Below, one piece after another: positions 35,418 to 42,597 of a stretch of DNA of 64,000 nt. The stretch is from Geojedonia litorea. Lineage in GTDB: Bacteria > Bacteroidota > Bacteroidia > Flavobacteriales > Flavobacteriaceae. Made by a program: the position numbers and the translations under genes. The notes under the pieces were generated by a model. It worked only from the letters and a program-made list of their open reading frames with translations, was not told where the DNA came from and ran no database searches. Numbering within the stretch: the first letter of the stretch is position 1; each line of letters begins with the position of its first letter. Where the stretch lies: positions 434,001-498,000 of the forward strand of contig NZ_JBHSGP010000014.1 in assembly GCF_042654525.1 (NCBI RefSeq). Direction: 5' to 3'.

Positions 35418-35789
35418 ATGAAATTAGGTGCATTTTCGGTTAGTTTAAGTGTAAAAGATCTAAAGGCTTCAAAAACATTCTACGAACATTTAGGATTTAC
35501 AACCTTTGCTGGTGACATGGATAAAAATTATCTTATAATGAAAAATGGCAACGCTTTGGTTGGACTGTTTCAAGGTATGTTCGAGCAAAATATTTTAACC
35601 TTCAATCCCGGTTGGGATGAGAATGCCAACACTTTGGAAACATTTGATGATGTAAGAACGATTCAAAAAAGATTAAAGAGTAGCCAGATAAAACTTGAAA
35701 CCGAGGCAGATGAAACCACAACGGGCCCAGCTAGTATTGTGCTTTTCGACCCCGATGGTAATACTATTTTAATAGACCAACACGTTTAA
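35418..35789 (+). CDS. VOC family protein
   Basis: A 123-residue glyoxalase/bleomycin-resistance fold protein. It begins with the typical FSVSLSVKDLKASKTFYEHLGF and ends with IVLFDPDGNTILIDQ, which carries the second-half signature; metal ligands are not all evident. It may be a dioxygenase-like or binding protein; no substrate can be given. It belongs to a compact run with DUF4199, DUF1801 and a second VOC gene. Confidence 0.87.
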   Translation: MKLGAFSVSLSVKDLKASKTFYEHLGFTTFAGDMDKNYLIMKNGNALVGLFQGMFEQNILTFNPGWDENANTLETFDDVRTIQKRLKSSQIKLETEADETTTGPASIVLFDPDGNTILIDQHV

Positions 35790-35792
35790 ATC

Positions 35793-36248
35793 ATGCAATA
35801 CAAGGCAAACTCACCAGAGGATTATATTGACCAAGTTCCTGAAGAACGTAAAAGTACATTAGAGAAATTGCGGAAAACTATTAATGACCACCTACCTAAA
35901 GGGTTTGAAGAAGGTATTCAGTACGGCATGGTTGGTTATTATGTGCCACATTCCATTTATCCTGATGGCTACCATTGTACGCCTAAAGAGCCTTTGCCAT
36001 TTATGAGTTTTGCTTCTCAAAAAAACTCGGTGAATTTATACCATATGGGTTTATACGCCAATCCCCAACTATATGATTGGTTTGTTTCTGAATTTCCAAA
36101 ACATTCCAAACGTAAATTGGATATGGGTAAAAGCTGTATTCGATTTAAGTATTTTGAAGACATACCTTATGAATTAATTGCTGAATTATGTAAAAAAATG
36201 ACGGTTGATGATTGGATAACAATCTATGAATCGGCTATAAAAAAATAA
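35793..36248 (+). CDS. DUF1801 domain protein
   Basis: A 151-residue protein of the YdhG/DUF1801 fold. Seen are the N-terminal SPEDYIDQVPEERKSTLEKLRKTI in pieces, EEGIQYGMVGYYVP (about 42-55), FMSFASQKNSVNLYHMGLYA (about 75-94) and the C-terminal GKSCIRFKYFEDIPYELIAEL. No catalytic residues are established for this family. The gaps to the flanking VOC genes are three and five bases, so all are probably one transcript. Confidence 0.88.
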   Translation: MQYKANSPEDYIDQVPEERKSTLEKLRKTINDHLPKGFEEGIQYGMVGYYVPHSIYPDGYHCTPKEPLPFMSFASQKNSVNLYHMGLYANPQLYDWFVSEFPKHSKRKLDMGKSCIRFKYFEDIPYELIAELCKKMTVDDWITIYESAIKK

Positions 36249-36253
36249 TACTA

Positions 36254-36640
36254 ATGAAAAATCGCGTCACAGGAATTGGAGGATTGTTTTTTAAATCAAA
36301 CGATCCAAACAGTACAAAAGAATGGTACAAAAAACATTTAGGCTTTAATACCGATGACTATGGATGTACATTCTGGTGGAAAGACAAAAAAGGGAATGAC
36401 TGCTCAACCCAATGGAGTCCTTTTGGGAAGGACACTTCGTATTATGAGCCTTCCAAAAAAGACTTTATGTTTAATTATAGAGTCGAAAATCTGGAAGAAC
36501 TATTAAAAGTATTAAAGGAAGAAGGCGTGACCATTGTGGGTGAAATGCAAGAATTTGAATACGGCAAATTTGGTTGGATTCTAGATAATGATGGCAACAA
36601 AATTGAACTGTGGGAACCCTTTGATAGTGCTTTTTTGTAA
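36254..36640 (+). CDS. VOC family protein (second copy)
   Basis: A 128-residue glyoxalase-fold protein: VTGIGGLFFKSNDPNSTKEWYKKHLGF at the start in pieces, DFMFNYRVENLEEL in the middle and FGWILDNDGNKIELWEP at the end. It is only distantly similar to the VOC gene 465 bases upstream, so it is not a recent duplicate. Substrate unknown. Confidence 0.87.
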   Translation: MKNRVTGIGGLFFKSNDPNSTKEWYKKHLGFNTDDYGCTFWWKDKKGNDCSTQWSPFGKDTSYYEPSKKDFMFNYRVENLEELLKVLKEEGVTIVGEMQEFEYGKFGWILDNDGNKIELWEPFDSAFL

Positions 36641-36674
36641 ATTAGTTTCCTATTCTTGTAAGCCTTAAGACGTA

Positions 36675-37439
36675 TTGACTTTCACTGAAATACTTCAATC
36701 ATATCATTTATCCATTTTCCAATGGGTTGCGATTGGTTTCGCCGTTTTTTTATTGGGCATATCTAAGTCAGGCATAAAAGGTTTAGGGATTGTTCTGGTC
36801 ATCATGCTTGCCTTTGTATTTGGAGAAAAGACTTCAACAGGTATTTTACTTCCAATGCTTATAGGTGCAGATATTATGGCAGTGGTTTATTATAATAGGC
36901 ATGCTAACTGGTATTACATAAAGAAACTTATGCCGTGGATGGTTATTGGGGTTTTGGTTGGCGTTTGGATTGGAAACGATATTTCTGAAGAGCTTTTTAA
37001 AAACATCATGGCCATAATCATTATTGCATCTGTGCTAATAATGCTCTATACCGAAAGTAAAACATCCACAAAAATACCAACACATCCCCTATTTGCTATA
37101 ACGGCAGGATTTTTTGCAGGCTTTACAACCATGATAGGGAATCTAGCGGGCCCCATATCTAATATTTATTTTCTAGCCATGCGTTTGCCCAAAAATGAAT
37201 TTATTGGAACAGCTGCTTGGTTATTTTTCATCATCAATATCTTTAAACTACCTTTTCATTTATTGGTTTGGAAAACAGTTTCTGTAGATTCTCTTGTTTT
37301 AAATACCGTATTATTTCCAATAATCATTCTAGGCTTTTTATTTGGAATTTGGATCGTAAAAAAAATATCCAATGTCAATTACAGGCGTTTTATTCTGTTT
37401 ATAACTGCTCTTGGTGGGCTAATCATGTTGTTCAGATAA
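36675..37439 (+). CDS. Sulfite exporter TauE/SafE family protein
   Basis: A 254-residue membrane protein with about eight hydrophobic segments, starting at TTG (MTFTEILQSYHL). Family features include GISKSGIKGLGIVLVIML near residue 28 and FFAGFTTMIGNLAGPISNIYFLAMRLPKNEFIGTAAW in pieces near 145-185. Members export sulfite, sulfoacetate or other organosulfur anions. No sulfur-metabolism gene is adjacent, so the substrate is open. Confidence 0.88.
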   Translation: MTFTEILQSYHLSIFQWVAIGFAVFLLGISKSGIKGLGIVLVIMLAFVFGEKTSTGILLPMLIGADIMAVVYYNRHANWYYIKKLMPWMVIGVLVGVWIGNDISEELFKNIMAIIIIASVLIMLYTESKTSTKIPTHPLFAITAGFFAGFTTMIGNLAGPISNIYFLAMRLPKNEFIGTAAWLFFIINIFKLPFHLLVWKTVSVDSLVLNTVLFPIIILGFLFGIWIVKKISNVNYRRFILFITALGGLIMLFR

Positions 37440-37514
37440 TTATGGATGATAATCTATTGAATTCAATTTCTTAAGCTTTTAGTATCTTTAAAAGCAATTT
37501 AAAATTATTTAGAT

Positions 37515-37893
37515 ATGTCTGATGTTAAAAGTTTAAACGACGACCTTAACGAGATGTTGGGTGAAGCCAAAGAAGAAGCGAAAAAAACAGCCAAAGAATT
37601 TTCAGAATCTGCAAAAGAAACCTTTAGTACAGCACCTGAAAGTAATAAAAAAATTTTTAGCAGGTGTTCTGGGTATTTTGTTTGGTGGACTTGGTATTCA
37701 TAAATTTGTTTTAGGCTATAATAAAGAAGGAATCATTATTTTGATCGTCACTATTATCTTAGGCGTCTTAACTTGTGGATTAGCAGGTTGGGTTATGGGA
37801 GTACTAGGCTTAATCGAAGGTATTATCTATCTCACCAAATCTGACGAAGAATTTTACAACACTTACCAAGTGGGCAAAAAACCTTGGTTCTAA
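37515..37893 (+). pseudogene. TM2 domain protein gene with a +1 frame break
   Basis: The first frame (37515-37703) encodes MSDVKSLNDDLNEMLGEAK and an Ala/Lys/Glu-rich helix, then loses sense after STAPESNKK. The second frame (open from 37561 to 37893) encodes FLAGVLGILFGGLGIHKFVLGY and a second membrane helix with GLAGWVMGVLGLIEG, the TM2 domain. The two join cleanly if one base of the seven-A run at 37647-37653 is removed. It may be a real pseudogene, a sequencing indel, or a gene rescued by polymerase slippage. The intact product would have about 125 residues. Confidence 0.8.
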
Positions 37894-37904
37894 ACATAAT
37901 TTAA

Positions 37905-37936
37905 AGCCATAATAAAATACTATTATGGCTATTTTA
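37905..37936 (+). terminator. Probable terminator after the TM2 gene
   Basis: AGCCATAATA (37905-37914) and TATTATGGCT (37921-37930) form a perfect 10-bp stem with a six-base loop, followed by ATTTTA. It is AT-rich with a weak T-tract. Confidence 0.55.
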
Positions 37937-37951
37937 ATAAATTTTATCATC

Positions 37952-37969
37952 GTAATATTGCAATATTAC
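37952..37969. promoter_or_regulatory. ArsR operator palindrome
   Basis: GTAATATTG followed by CAATATTAC is a perfect 18-bp palindrome. It covers the -33 TTG of the arsR promoter, so a bound repressor would block RNA polymerase. This is the expected place for ArsR autoregulation. Confidence 0.75.
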
Positions 37970-37987
37970 AATTTAATTGTATATTTG
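37958..37987 (+). promoter_or_regulatory. Promoter of the ars operon
   Basis: TTG (37958-37960), a 19-base spacer and an exact TATATTTG (37980-37987). Transcription should begin near 37994, which rules out the upstream ATG at 37925 and supports the arsR start at 38006. Confidence 0.75.
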
Positions 37988-38005
37988 CCCTATAATTTTA
38001 GTTTT

Positions 38006-38329
38006 ATGGGAGCGACAAAACTCGATATTTACGATCAAAACATAACCGATATTGCCATGATTGCCAAAGTGTTTGCACATCCAGCACGCGTGGCCATATT
38101 GCAATATATCAGTAAACAAGAGTCCTGCATTTGTAATGATATTGTTGATGAAATTGGTTTAGCACAGCCTACTATCTCGCAACATCTTAAAGTGATTAAT
38201 GATGCAGGTCTACTTCATGGTAATTATAAAGGTAAAAGTCTCTGTTATTGTTTAAATATTGATCGTTTTAGAGCCTTTCAAGAACTATTGAACTCGTTTT
38301 TTAACACCACTCAAACTAATTGCTGTTAA
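38006..38329 (+). CDS. arsR: ArsR family transcriptional repressor
   Basis: A 107-residue winged-helix repressor. The start at 38006 (MGATKLDIYD) is chosen because the promoter -7 element ends at 37987. Seen are HPARVAILQYI, the metal site ESCICNDIV with Cys41 and Cys43 (CxC, as in As(III)-sensing ArsR), and the recognition helix LAQPTISQHLKVINDAGLL. The protein ends in NCC, a second possible thiol site. On binding As(III) or Sb(III) it should leave the palindrome overlapping its own promoter and allow expression of the downstream ars genes. Confidence 0.94.
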   Translation: MGATKLDIYDQNITDIAMIAKVFAHPARVAILQYISKQESCICNDIVDEIGLAQPTISQHLKVINDAGLLHGNYKGKSLCYCLNIDRFRAFQELLNSFFNTTQTNCC

Positions 38330-38332
38330 ATT

Positions 38333-38458
38333 TTGAAAACACGTATTATTAAGTACAAAAAACCAATTATAATAACTGTATCGCTCATTGTATTACAACT
38401 CATTTGGGGCTTTGATCCTAAATTTTGCCTAATCAATATTATATGGTTATTTGTTTAA
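38333..38458 (+). CDS. Putative 41-residue membrane protein in the ars operon
   Basis: A TTG start three bases after the arsR stop gives 41 residues: a basic N-terminus (MKTRIIKYKKP), a membrane helix (IIITVSLIVLQLIWGF) and a short tail with one Cys (DPKFCLINIIWLFV). It fills most of the 141-base gap between arsR and the DUF6428 gene, so it is probably real. I do not recognise the family for certain. It could be a small accessory membrane subunit; the single Cys is notable next to thiol-based arsenic genes. Confidence 0.45.
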   Translation: MKTRIIKYKKPIIITVSLIVLQLIWGFDPKFCLINIIWLFV

Positions 38459-38470
38459 ATTTTAAAGATT

Positions 38471-38971
38471 ATGAAAACACTTGAATTATTTCAATTATTA
38501 GAGCAACATCAAGACAAATCATTGGTGTTTGAATATGCGCCTGGACACTTAGTGGGCGCCAATTACCACATTACAGAGGTAAAACACCTTAGCATTGATT
38601 CAGTAGATTGCGGTTCACAAACCGATACATGGAAAGAAACCATTATCCAACTTTGGGAAAGCCCAAAAGAAATAGGAAAGACTGAATACATGAGTGTTTA
38701 CAAAGCCTTGGCTATTCTAAAAAAAGTTGGTAAAATGAAGCCGTACGTACTTGATGCCGAAATTAAAATAGAATATAGCAACGCTAGGTTTCATACGGCT
38801 CAATTATTTATAAATGATTTTGAAATTAAAGCAAAACAACTCATTTTCAAATTAGGTGTTGAACAAACCGATTGTAAAGCTAAAGAGGCTTGTGGAATTT
38901 CAGAAGCAGTCTTGCAGCCAGTAGGTTTAAATGTAGAACCTTGTTGTTCTCCAGATGGAAATTGTTGTTAG
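38471..38971 (+). CDS. DUF6428 family protein
   Basis: A 166-residue soluble protein with the DUF6428 pattern (LFQLLEQHQDKSLVFEYAPG, GANYHITEVKHLSIDSVDCG, TWKETIIQLWESP). These proteins occur almost exclusively in ars operons of Bacteroidota. The C-terminus is cysteine-rich: Cys in TDCKAKEACG, then EPCCSPDGNCC. It ends in NCC like the ArsR here. I infer thiol-based arsenite or metal handling, possibly a carrier or sequestration role; the biochemical function is not established. The acetyltransferase gene overlaps its end by 17 bases. Confidence 0.85.
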   Translation: MKTLELFQLLEQHQDKSLVFEYAPGHLVGANYHITEVKHLSIDSVDCGSQTDTWKETIIQLWESPKEIGKTEYMSVYKALAILKKVGKMKPYVLDAEIKIEYSNARFHTAQLFINDFEIKAKQLIFKLGVEQTDCKAKEACGISEAVLQPVGLNVEPCCSPDGNCC

Positions 38972-39443
38972 ACCTTTATTAAAAACCGATTGGGCTATTG
39001 TTTCAAAAATTTATGCCGAAGGTATCGCTACTGGATTGGCAACTTTTGAAACGGTAGTCCCCGATTGGTCCGTTTGGGATGAGAAACACATTAAAGACTG
39101 CCGAATTGTTGCAGAAATCAACAAGGTTGTTGTAGGATATGCAGTACTATCAGAAGTATCTAAACGAGAAGTATATAGAGGCGTTGCCGAAGTCAGTGTA
39201 TATGTTTCTGAACTTTATAGGGGCAAAAACATTGGAGAAACGCTTTTACAAGGTTTAATCACCGAAAGCGAAGCACTTGGATACTGGACTTTACAAGCGG
39301 GTATTTTTTCTGAAAATTTGACCAGCATCAATTTGCATAAAAAATGTGGTTTCAGAATTGTTGGAATACGAGAAAAAATAGGTAAACTCAAAGGCAAATG
39401 GTACGACAACCATTTTTTAGAACGAAGAAGTAAATTAATTTAG
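38955..39443 (+). CDS. ArsN1-like GNAT acetyltransferase (phosphinothricin acetyltransferase type)
   Basis: A 162-residue cytoplasmic N-acetyltransferase. The N-terminus VRPLLKTDWAIVSKIYAEGIATGLATFET in pieces is characteristic of the PAT/ArsN1 group, which acetylates phosphinothricin, methionine sulfoximine or arsinothricin. The acetyl-CoA loop is YRGKNIGETLLQ near residue 95, and the C-terminal KCGFRIVGIREKIGKLKGKWYD is also typical. It overlaps the DUF6428 gene by 17 bases and lies before arsC, which supports a role against arsenic-containing antibiotics. ArsN1 activity is inferred from position and resemblance. Confidence 0.88.
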   Translation: MEIVVRPLLKTDWAIVSKIYAEGIATGLATFETVVPDWSVWDEKHIKDCRIVAEINKVVVGYAVLSEVSKREVYRGVAEVSVYVSELYRGKNIGETLLQGLITESEALGYWTLQAGIFSENLTSINLHKKCGFRIVGIREKIGKLKGKWYDNHFLERRSKLI

Positions 39444-39453
39444 TAAACAATAT

Positions 39454-39870
39454 ATGAAAAACATACTTGTACTTTGTACCGGAAACTCTTGTCGAAGCCA
39501 AATGGCTCATGGTTATTTAAATCAATTCACAAACGGTAAAGCCAACATTTATAGTGCTGGAATTGAAACCCATGGCATAAACCCAGGCGCTGTTGCCATC
39601 ATGAAAGAAGATGGGATTGATATCTCCAACCATACTTCAAATCATGTTGACGACTATAAAACTATTGAGTTTGATTACATCATCACAGTTTGTGATCATG
39701 CCAATGAAAACTGTCCGTTTATTCCTAGTAAAAATGCTGTACGCTTACATCACAACTTTTTTGACCCTTCAAAAGTAGTTGGTTCTGAAGACGAAAAACA
39801 TAAGGCGTTTTTGAAAGCTAGAAATGAGATTAAGGCTTATTTTAAAACTTTTGTTTCGGAAAATTTTTAA
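39454..39870 (+). CDS. arsC: Arsenate reductase, thioredoxin-coupled (low-MW phosphatase family)
   Basis: A 138-residue protein reducing As(V) to As(III). The P-loop is CTGNSCRSQMAHG with the nucleophile Cys8 and Arg14. Two more cysteines in VCDHANENCP (Cys80 and Cys87) match the redox pair of thioredoxin-coupled ArsC. DPSKVVG supplies the conserved Asp-Pro. It is the last gene of the ars unit before a strong bidirectional terminator; the arsenite efflux pump usually found next to it is absent. Confidence 0.94.
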   Translation: MKNILVLCTGNSCRSQMAHGYLNQFTNGKANIYSAGIETHGINPGAVAIMKEDGIDISNHTSNHVDDYKTIEFDYIITVCDHANENCPFIPSKNAVRLHHNFFDPSKVVGSEDEKHKAFLKARNEIKAYFKTFVSENF

Positions 39871-39881
39871 AATATTAATCA

Positions 39882-39934
39882 AAAAAATATCCAATGAAAA
39901 GCATGTTTAAAATTCTTTTCATTGGATATTTTTT
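39882..39934. terminator. Bidirectional terminator between arsC and the converging gene
   Basis: A 20-bp perfect stem (39882-39901 with 39915-39934; core ATATCCAATGAAAAG) bounded by A6 on the left and T6 on the right. It serves both the + strand ars operon and the - strand Ig-like gene. Confidence 0.85.
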
Positions 39935-39967
39935 TGGTTAAGTTTTTTAATTCTCAAAAGCTACTGC

Positions 39968-41506
39968 TTATTCAACAACAATTTGATAAGTTTTGGATGT
40001 TTTCAAAGAATCAATTTTCAGGATATATTTTCCTTTTTTATAGCCAGAAACATCAATTATGGTTTCATTAATAAAGATTCCCTGATCTACGAGATTCGCA
40101 TTAAAATCATAGAGTTTGTATGATGAACTATCATCCGCTTCGGGCTTTGGCGTATTTTTGTCTTCTTTGGTTTGCTTTTTTGAAATTGTCAAAGTCTCGG
40201 AAGTTGGGTTAGGGGATATCCTGAATTCCATTTCGCCGCCACCACCTTGTTGAGAGCAATCAACAAATTCAACTTCGGTGCCAAACCAATCGGTTGTGCC
40301 ACAAGAATTTGTTCTTGCCACTTCAAAAACATACCAACCTGGTGAAGGGTAATAATTGACAGTACCTGTATTTCCAGTGATGGTGTTTGATGTATAAACA
40401 ATATTTAGGTTGGGGTATTGTCTTAATCTAAATTGGTGCGTAGCACCTGAAATATGTGGTAAAATTTCGTACGCATTCCCAGTATGGCTCGTACAGAAAT
40501 AATCTGTGCCTCCCACGCCATTTGTAAATACAACGTAATCTACATTTGCCGAACCTACGGTTACATTTTTTGTAAATGTCTTTTGTTGCCCACAAGCGTT
40601 GATTACGGTTGCCGTTACCGTAACAATACCAGACCCCGTTTTTGATAAGGTGGCTTGGGTACTATTTATTGGTGTAATGGTTGCTACATAGATGTTTGAT
40701 GAACTCCAGGTAACCGATGAATTACTAGGCATATTATTAATTGTGTAAGTTCCGGTTGAACACAATATGTCACTTCCTACCAGTGTTGCTGAAGGTGAAA
40801 ATGGAGCACGACTGACAACACAAGTTTTTTGTGTTTGAGCAACACCGTTAATAAATGGTGTTACCGAAACATTAGATGGTAACGAAGTGCCAGAATTTGG
40901 CTGGAGCGTTATTGAAGTAGCCGTTGAGCTAATTAATGACCAGCCAGTATAGCTCCATTGGTAGGTTACCGTTGCACCGCTCGGGATATTTGCCGGGGTA
41001 ACCGTAAATGTTCTCGAACTTGTATCACCGCAAGATAAACTAACGCTTGTTGGGATTAGCGTGAACGAAGGAGGAGGTGTTTTGATTAGGGGGTATTCAC
41101 AAGTACTATCATAATTAATACCACCTGAAGATGTATATTGTAAATAAACAGAGCTACCAGACACTTGAATTTCACTTGCTGATATATTTGTCTGAATTGA
41201 ACTTTGGTAAGTCGATATATTGTTGAAAGTATCATCATTCCAAGAACCTGACAGTATTGTAATACTATTTCTTTGATTCCCAGTTGAAGCACTGGAATAT
41301 TTAAACATAATTTTTATAGGACCATTTCCAACAACTTGATTTAAAGGTTTAGTTAGTTTAAAACTAAAATTTAAACTATTACTTGATACTGTTCCAAAAT
41401 CTATTGTATTACAATTAGTTACAGTTGTCTGATTGTTTACTAATACGCTTTCAATAGCAACCGTTACTTGACCATATAATTTTACTTCAACTAAGAATAA
41501 AATCAA
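39968..41506 (-). CDS. Ig-like-repeat secreted protein with T9SS sorting domain; start region damaged
   Basis: The open frame begins at a TTG (41506) inside a hydrophobic segment (MILFLVEVKLYGQ). It has Ig/PKD-like beta domains with paired Cys (about 140-235, 240-315, 325-415) and a T9SS type A sorting domain from FRISPNPTSETLTI (about 428) to the end. An ATG at 41529-41531 would supply a proper signal peptide, MNKKPFFLLILFLVEVKLYGQ in two parts, but one extra A in the sequence ATGAAATAAAAAACC puts it out of frame and creates a stop after two codons. So the start is probably disrupted by a one-base indel. Function: adhesin or surface protein; no catalytic domain seen. Confidence 0.8.
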   Translation of the reverse strand: MILFLVEVKLYGQVTVAIESVLVNNQTTVTNCNTIDFGTVSSNSLNFSFKLTKPLNQVVGNGPIKIMFKYSSASTGNQRNSITILSGSWNDDTFNNISTYQSSIQTNISASEIQVSGSSVYLQYTSSGGINYDSTCEYPLIKTPPPSFTLIPTSVSLSCGDTSSRTFTVTPANIPSGATVTYQWSYTGWSLISSTATSITLQPNSGTSLPSNVSVTPFINGVAQTQKTCVVSRAPFSPSATLVGSDILCSTGTYTINNMPSNSSVTWSSSNIYVATITPINSTQATLSKTGSGIVTVTATVINACGQQKTFTKNVTVGSANVDYVVFTNGVGGTDYFCTSHTGNAYEILPHISGATHQFRLRQYPNLNIVYTSNTITGNTGTVNYYPSPGWYVFEVARTNSCGTTDWFGTEVEFVDCSQQGGGGEMEFRISPNPTSETLTISKKQTKEDKNTPKPEADDSSSYKLYDFNANLVDQGIFINETIIDVSGYKKGKYILKIDSLKTSKTYQIVVE

Positions 41507-41560
41507 TAAAAAAAAAGGTTTTTTATTTCATAACGTTTAAATGTTAAAAAAACATCAAAA

Positions 41561-42130
41561 TCATTTTTCTAAATGTATTTGGAAACCAAAACCAAAGTTT
41601 AAATTTTTAAAAATAGCGACATAATCAGAATTATCACTTTTGATTTTAGAATAGCTATAATCTAAAGTAAATTCTAAACCTACACTACTATTAAAATAAA
41701 TAACTGGGCCAGCCTTTAACCCATAACCGTTAGTATTTGAACCTTGACTGCTTTGACTTTTTCCTTTACCAAATCCATACCTTATTTGAGCTAGCAAATT
41801 CACTTTACTTTCTGGTTTTAAAAAATAATATCTTGCAAAGGGCCCAATTCCATAGCTCGTTCCATTATTATTGCTGCCTTCAGGATTAGAAAAACTAAAA
41901 GAAGGAACTGCACCAATAACAAACTTGTCTTTAATAAAGTAACCTATGTTAGGTGCAATGGTAAAGCCTGAGGCTTTTCCACTTGAGCTAAATCCGTTAC
42001 CTGAACTTTCACCCTTAGAAAAACCATAATTAGCACTTCCCCCAACCATCCAATTCCCTTTGGTTATTTGGGCATTGGCAGTTAATAGGGTTGTAAATAC
42101 AATTAAGAAAAATAATGTTAATGTTTTCAT
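41561..42130 (-). CDS. Outer membrane beta-barrel protein
   Basis: A 189-residue protein with a signal peptide (MKTLTLFFLIVFTTLLTANAQ) and alternating beta strands rich in Gly, Ser and aromatic residues, ending in NFGFGFQIHLEK. This is a small eight-strand barrel of the porin-family type. No ligand is known. The upstream region contains clustered AGTCTAT motifs (42244-42305) that may control it. It lies 54 bases before the start of the T9SS-sorted protein on the same strand. Confidence 0.85.
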   Translation of the reverse strand: MKTLTLFFLIVFTTLLTANAQITKGNWMVGGSANYGFSKGESSGNGFSSSGKASGFTIAPNIGYFIKDKFVIGAVPSFSFSNPEGSNNNGTSYGIGPFARYYFLKPESKVNLLAQIRYGFGKGKSQSSQGSNTNGYGLKAGPVIYFNSSVGLEFTLDYSYSKIKSDNSDYVAIFKNLNFGFGFQIHLEK

Positions 42131-42243
42131 TTGTTGTTAATATTAAATAGGTTAAAAATGTGCAATACATAGTCTGCTTAATAAATAATGTTAATTTATT
42201 AAGGTGTAATGCTACTGCACGCAAATAACCTAAACGTTTTTTT

Positions 42244-42305
42244 GTCTATGCAGTCTATAAATTTAGTCTATGAGTTTTAGTCTATATTTGATAAGGATAG
42301 TCTAA
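42244..42305. repeat. Cluster of AGTCTAT direct repeats
   Basis: GTCTAT occurs at 42244-42249, 42253-42258, 42266-42271 and 42280-42285, and GTCTAA at 42300-42305; an inverted copy (ATAGAC) lies at 42394-42399. Start-to-start steps are 9, 13, 14 and 20. Such clustering before a minus-strand gene suggests multiple binding sites for one regulator, which is not identified. Confidence 0.5.
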
Positions 42306-42347
42306 ATCCCTACTTTTTCGCTATTAATTTCTTTAAGAGAGTAAAAA

Positions 42348-42359
42348 ACAAGCGCTTGT
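42348..42359. promoter_or_regulatory. 12-bp palindrome ACAAGCGCTTGT
   Basis: A perfect dyad with a central CG step, as in many repressor operators such as those of the LacI family. It lies in the long intergenic region upstream of the beta-barrel gene. Role not shown. Confidence 0.3.
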
Positions 42360-42597
42360 AAAATTGCAATTTAGTGTCCTCAACAGCTCTTTGTATAGAC
42401 TAAACAGAAATCTGTTTCAGACATGGCTAATGTAGAAAAAAAAAAAAATACTCTCACAATTTACACGGTAATTTTTTAATATAAGGCTCTGTAAAATGGT
42501 AGACTTAAAAGCCATGTCAATACTGGGAAGTACGGAAAAACCATAACGAAAATAGTATTTTCAATAAAACTTTAACGTTTGGTGTTAAAATTTGTAG

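Larger units (their letters stand above)
42131..42597. other. 467-base intergenic region with AGTCTAT repeats and a 12-bp palindrome
   Basis: No gene is supported. It holds five AGTCTAT-like motifs (42244-42305), the palindrome ACAAGCGCTTGT (42348-42359), a small hairpin (42401-42416), and a long A-run near 42440. It is upstream of the beta-barrel gene and downstream of the acyltransferase gene, both on the minus strand. Confidence 0.6.

Noticed and set aside
37647..37653. Programmed -1 frameshift in the TM2 gene
   Set aside because: A -1 shift would enter the wrong frame. The frames join only by a +1 (or -2) change, so a classical slippery-site mechanism is not supported.
37925..38005. Upstream ATG extending ArsR by 27 residues
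   Set aside because: This segment contains the ars promoter and the palindrome, and its translation (hydrophobic, not family-like) does not fit ArsR.
42030..42224. Minus-strand ORF overlapping the beta-barrel gene start
   Set aside because: It lies in another frame over the signal peptide region and the regulatory gap; no protein-like pattern or homology is apparent.
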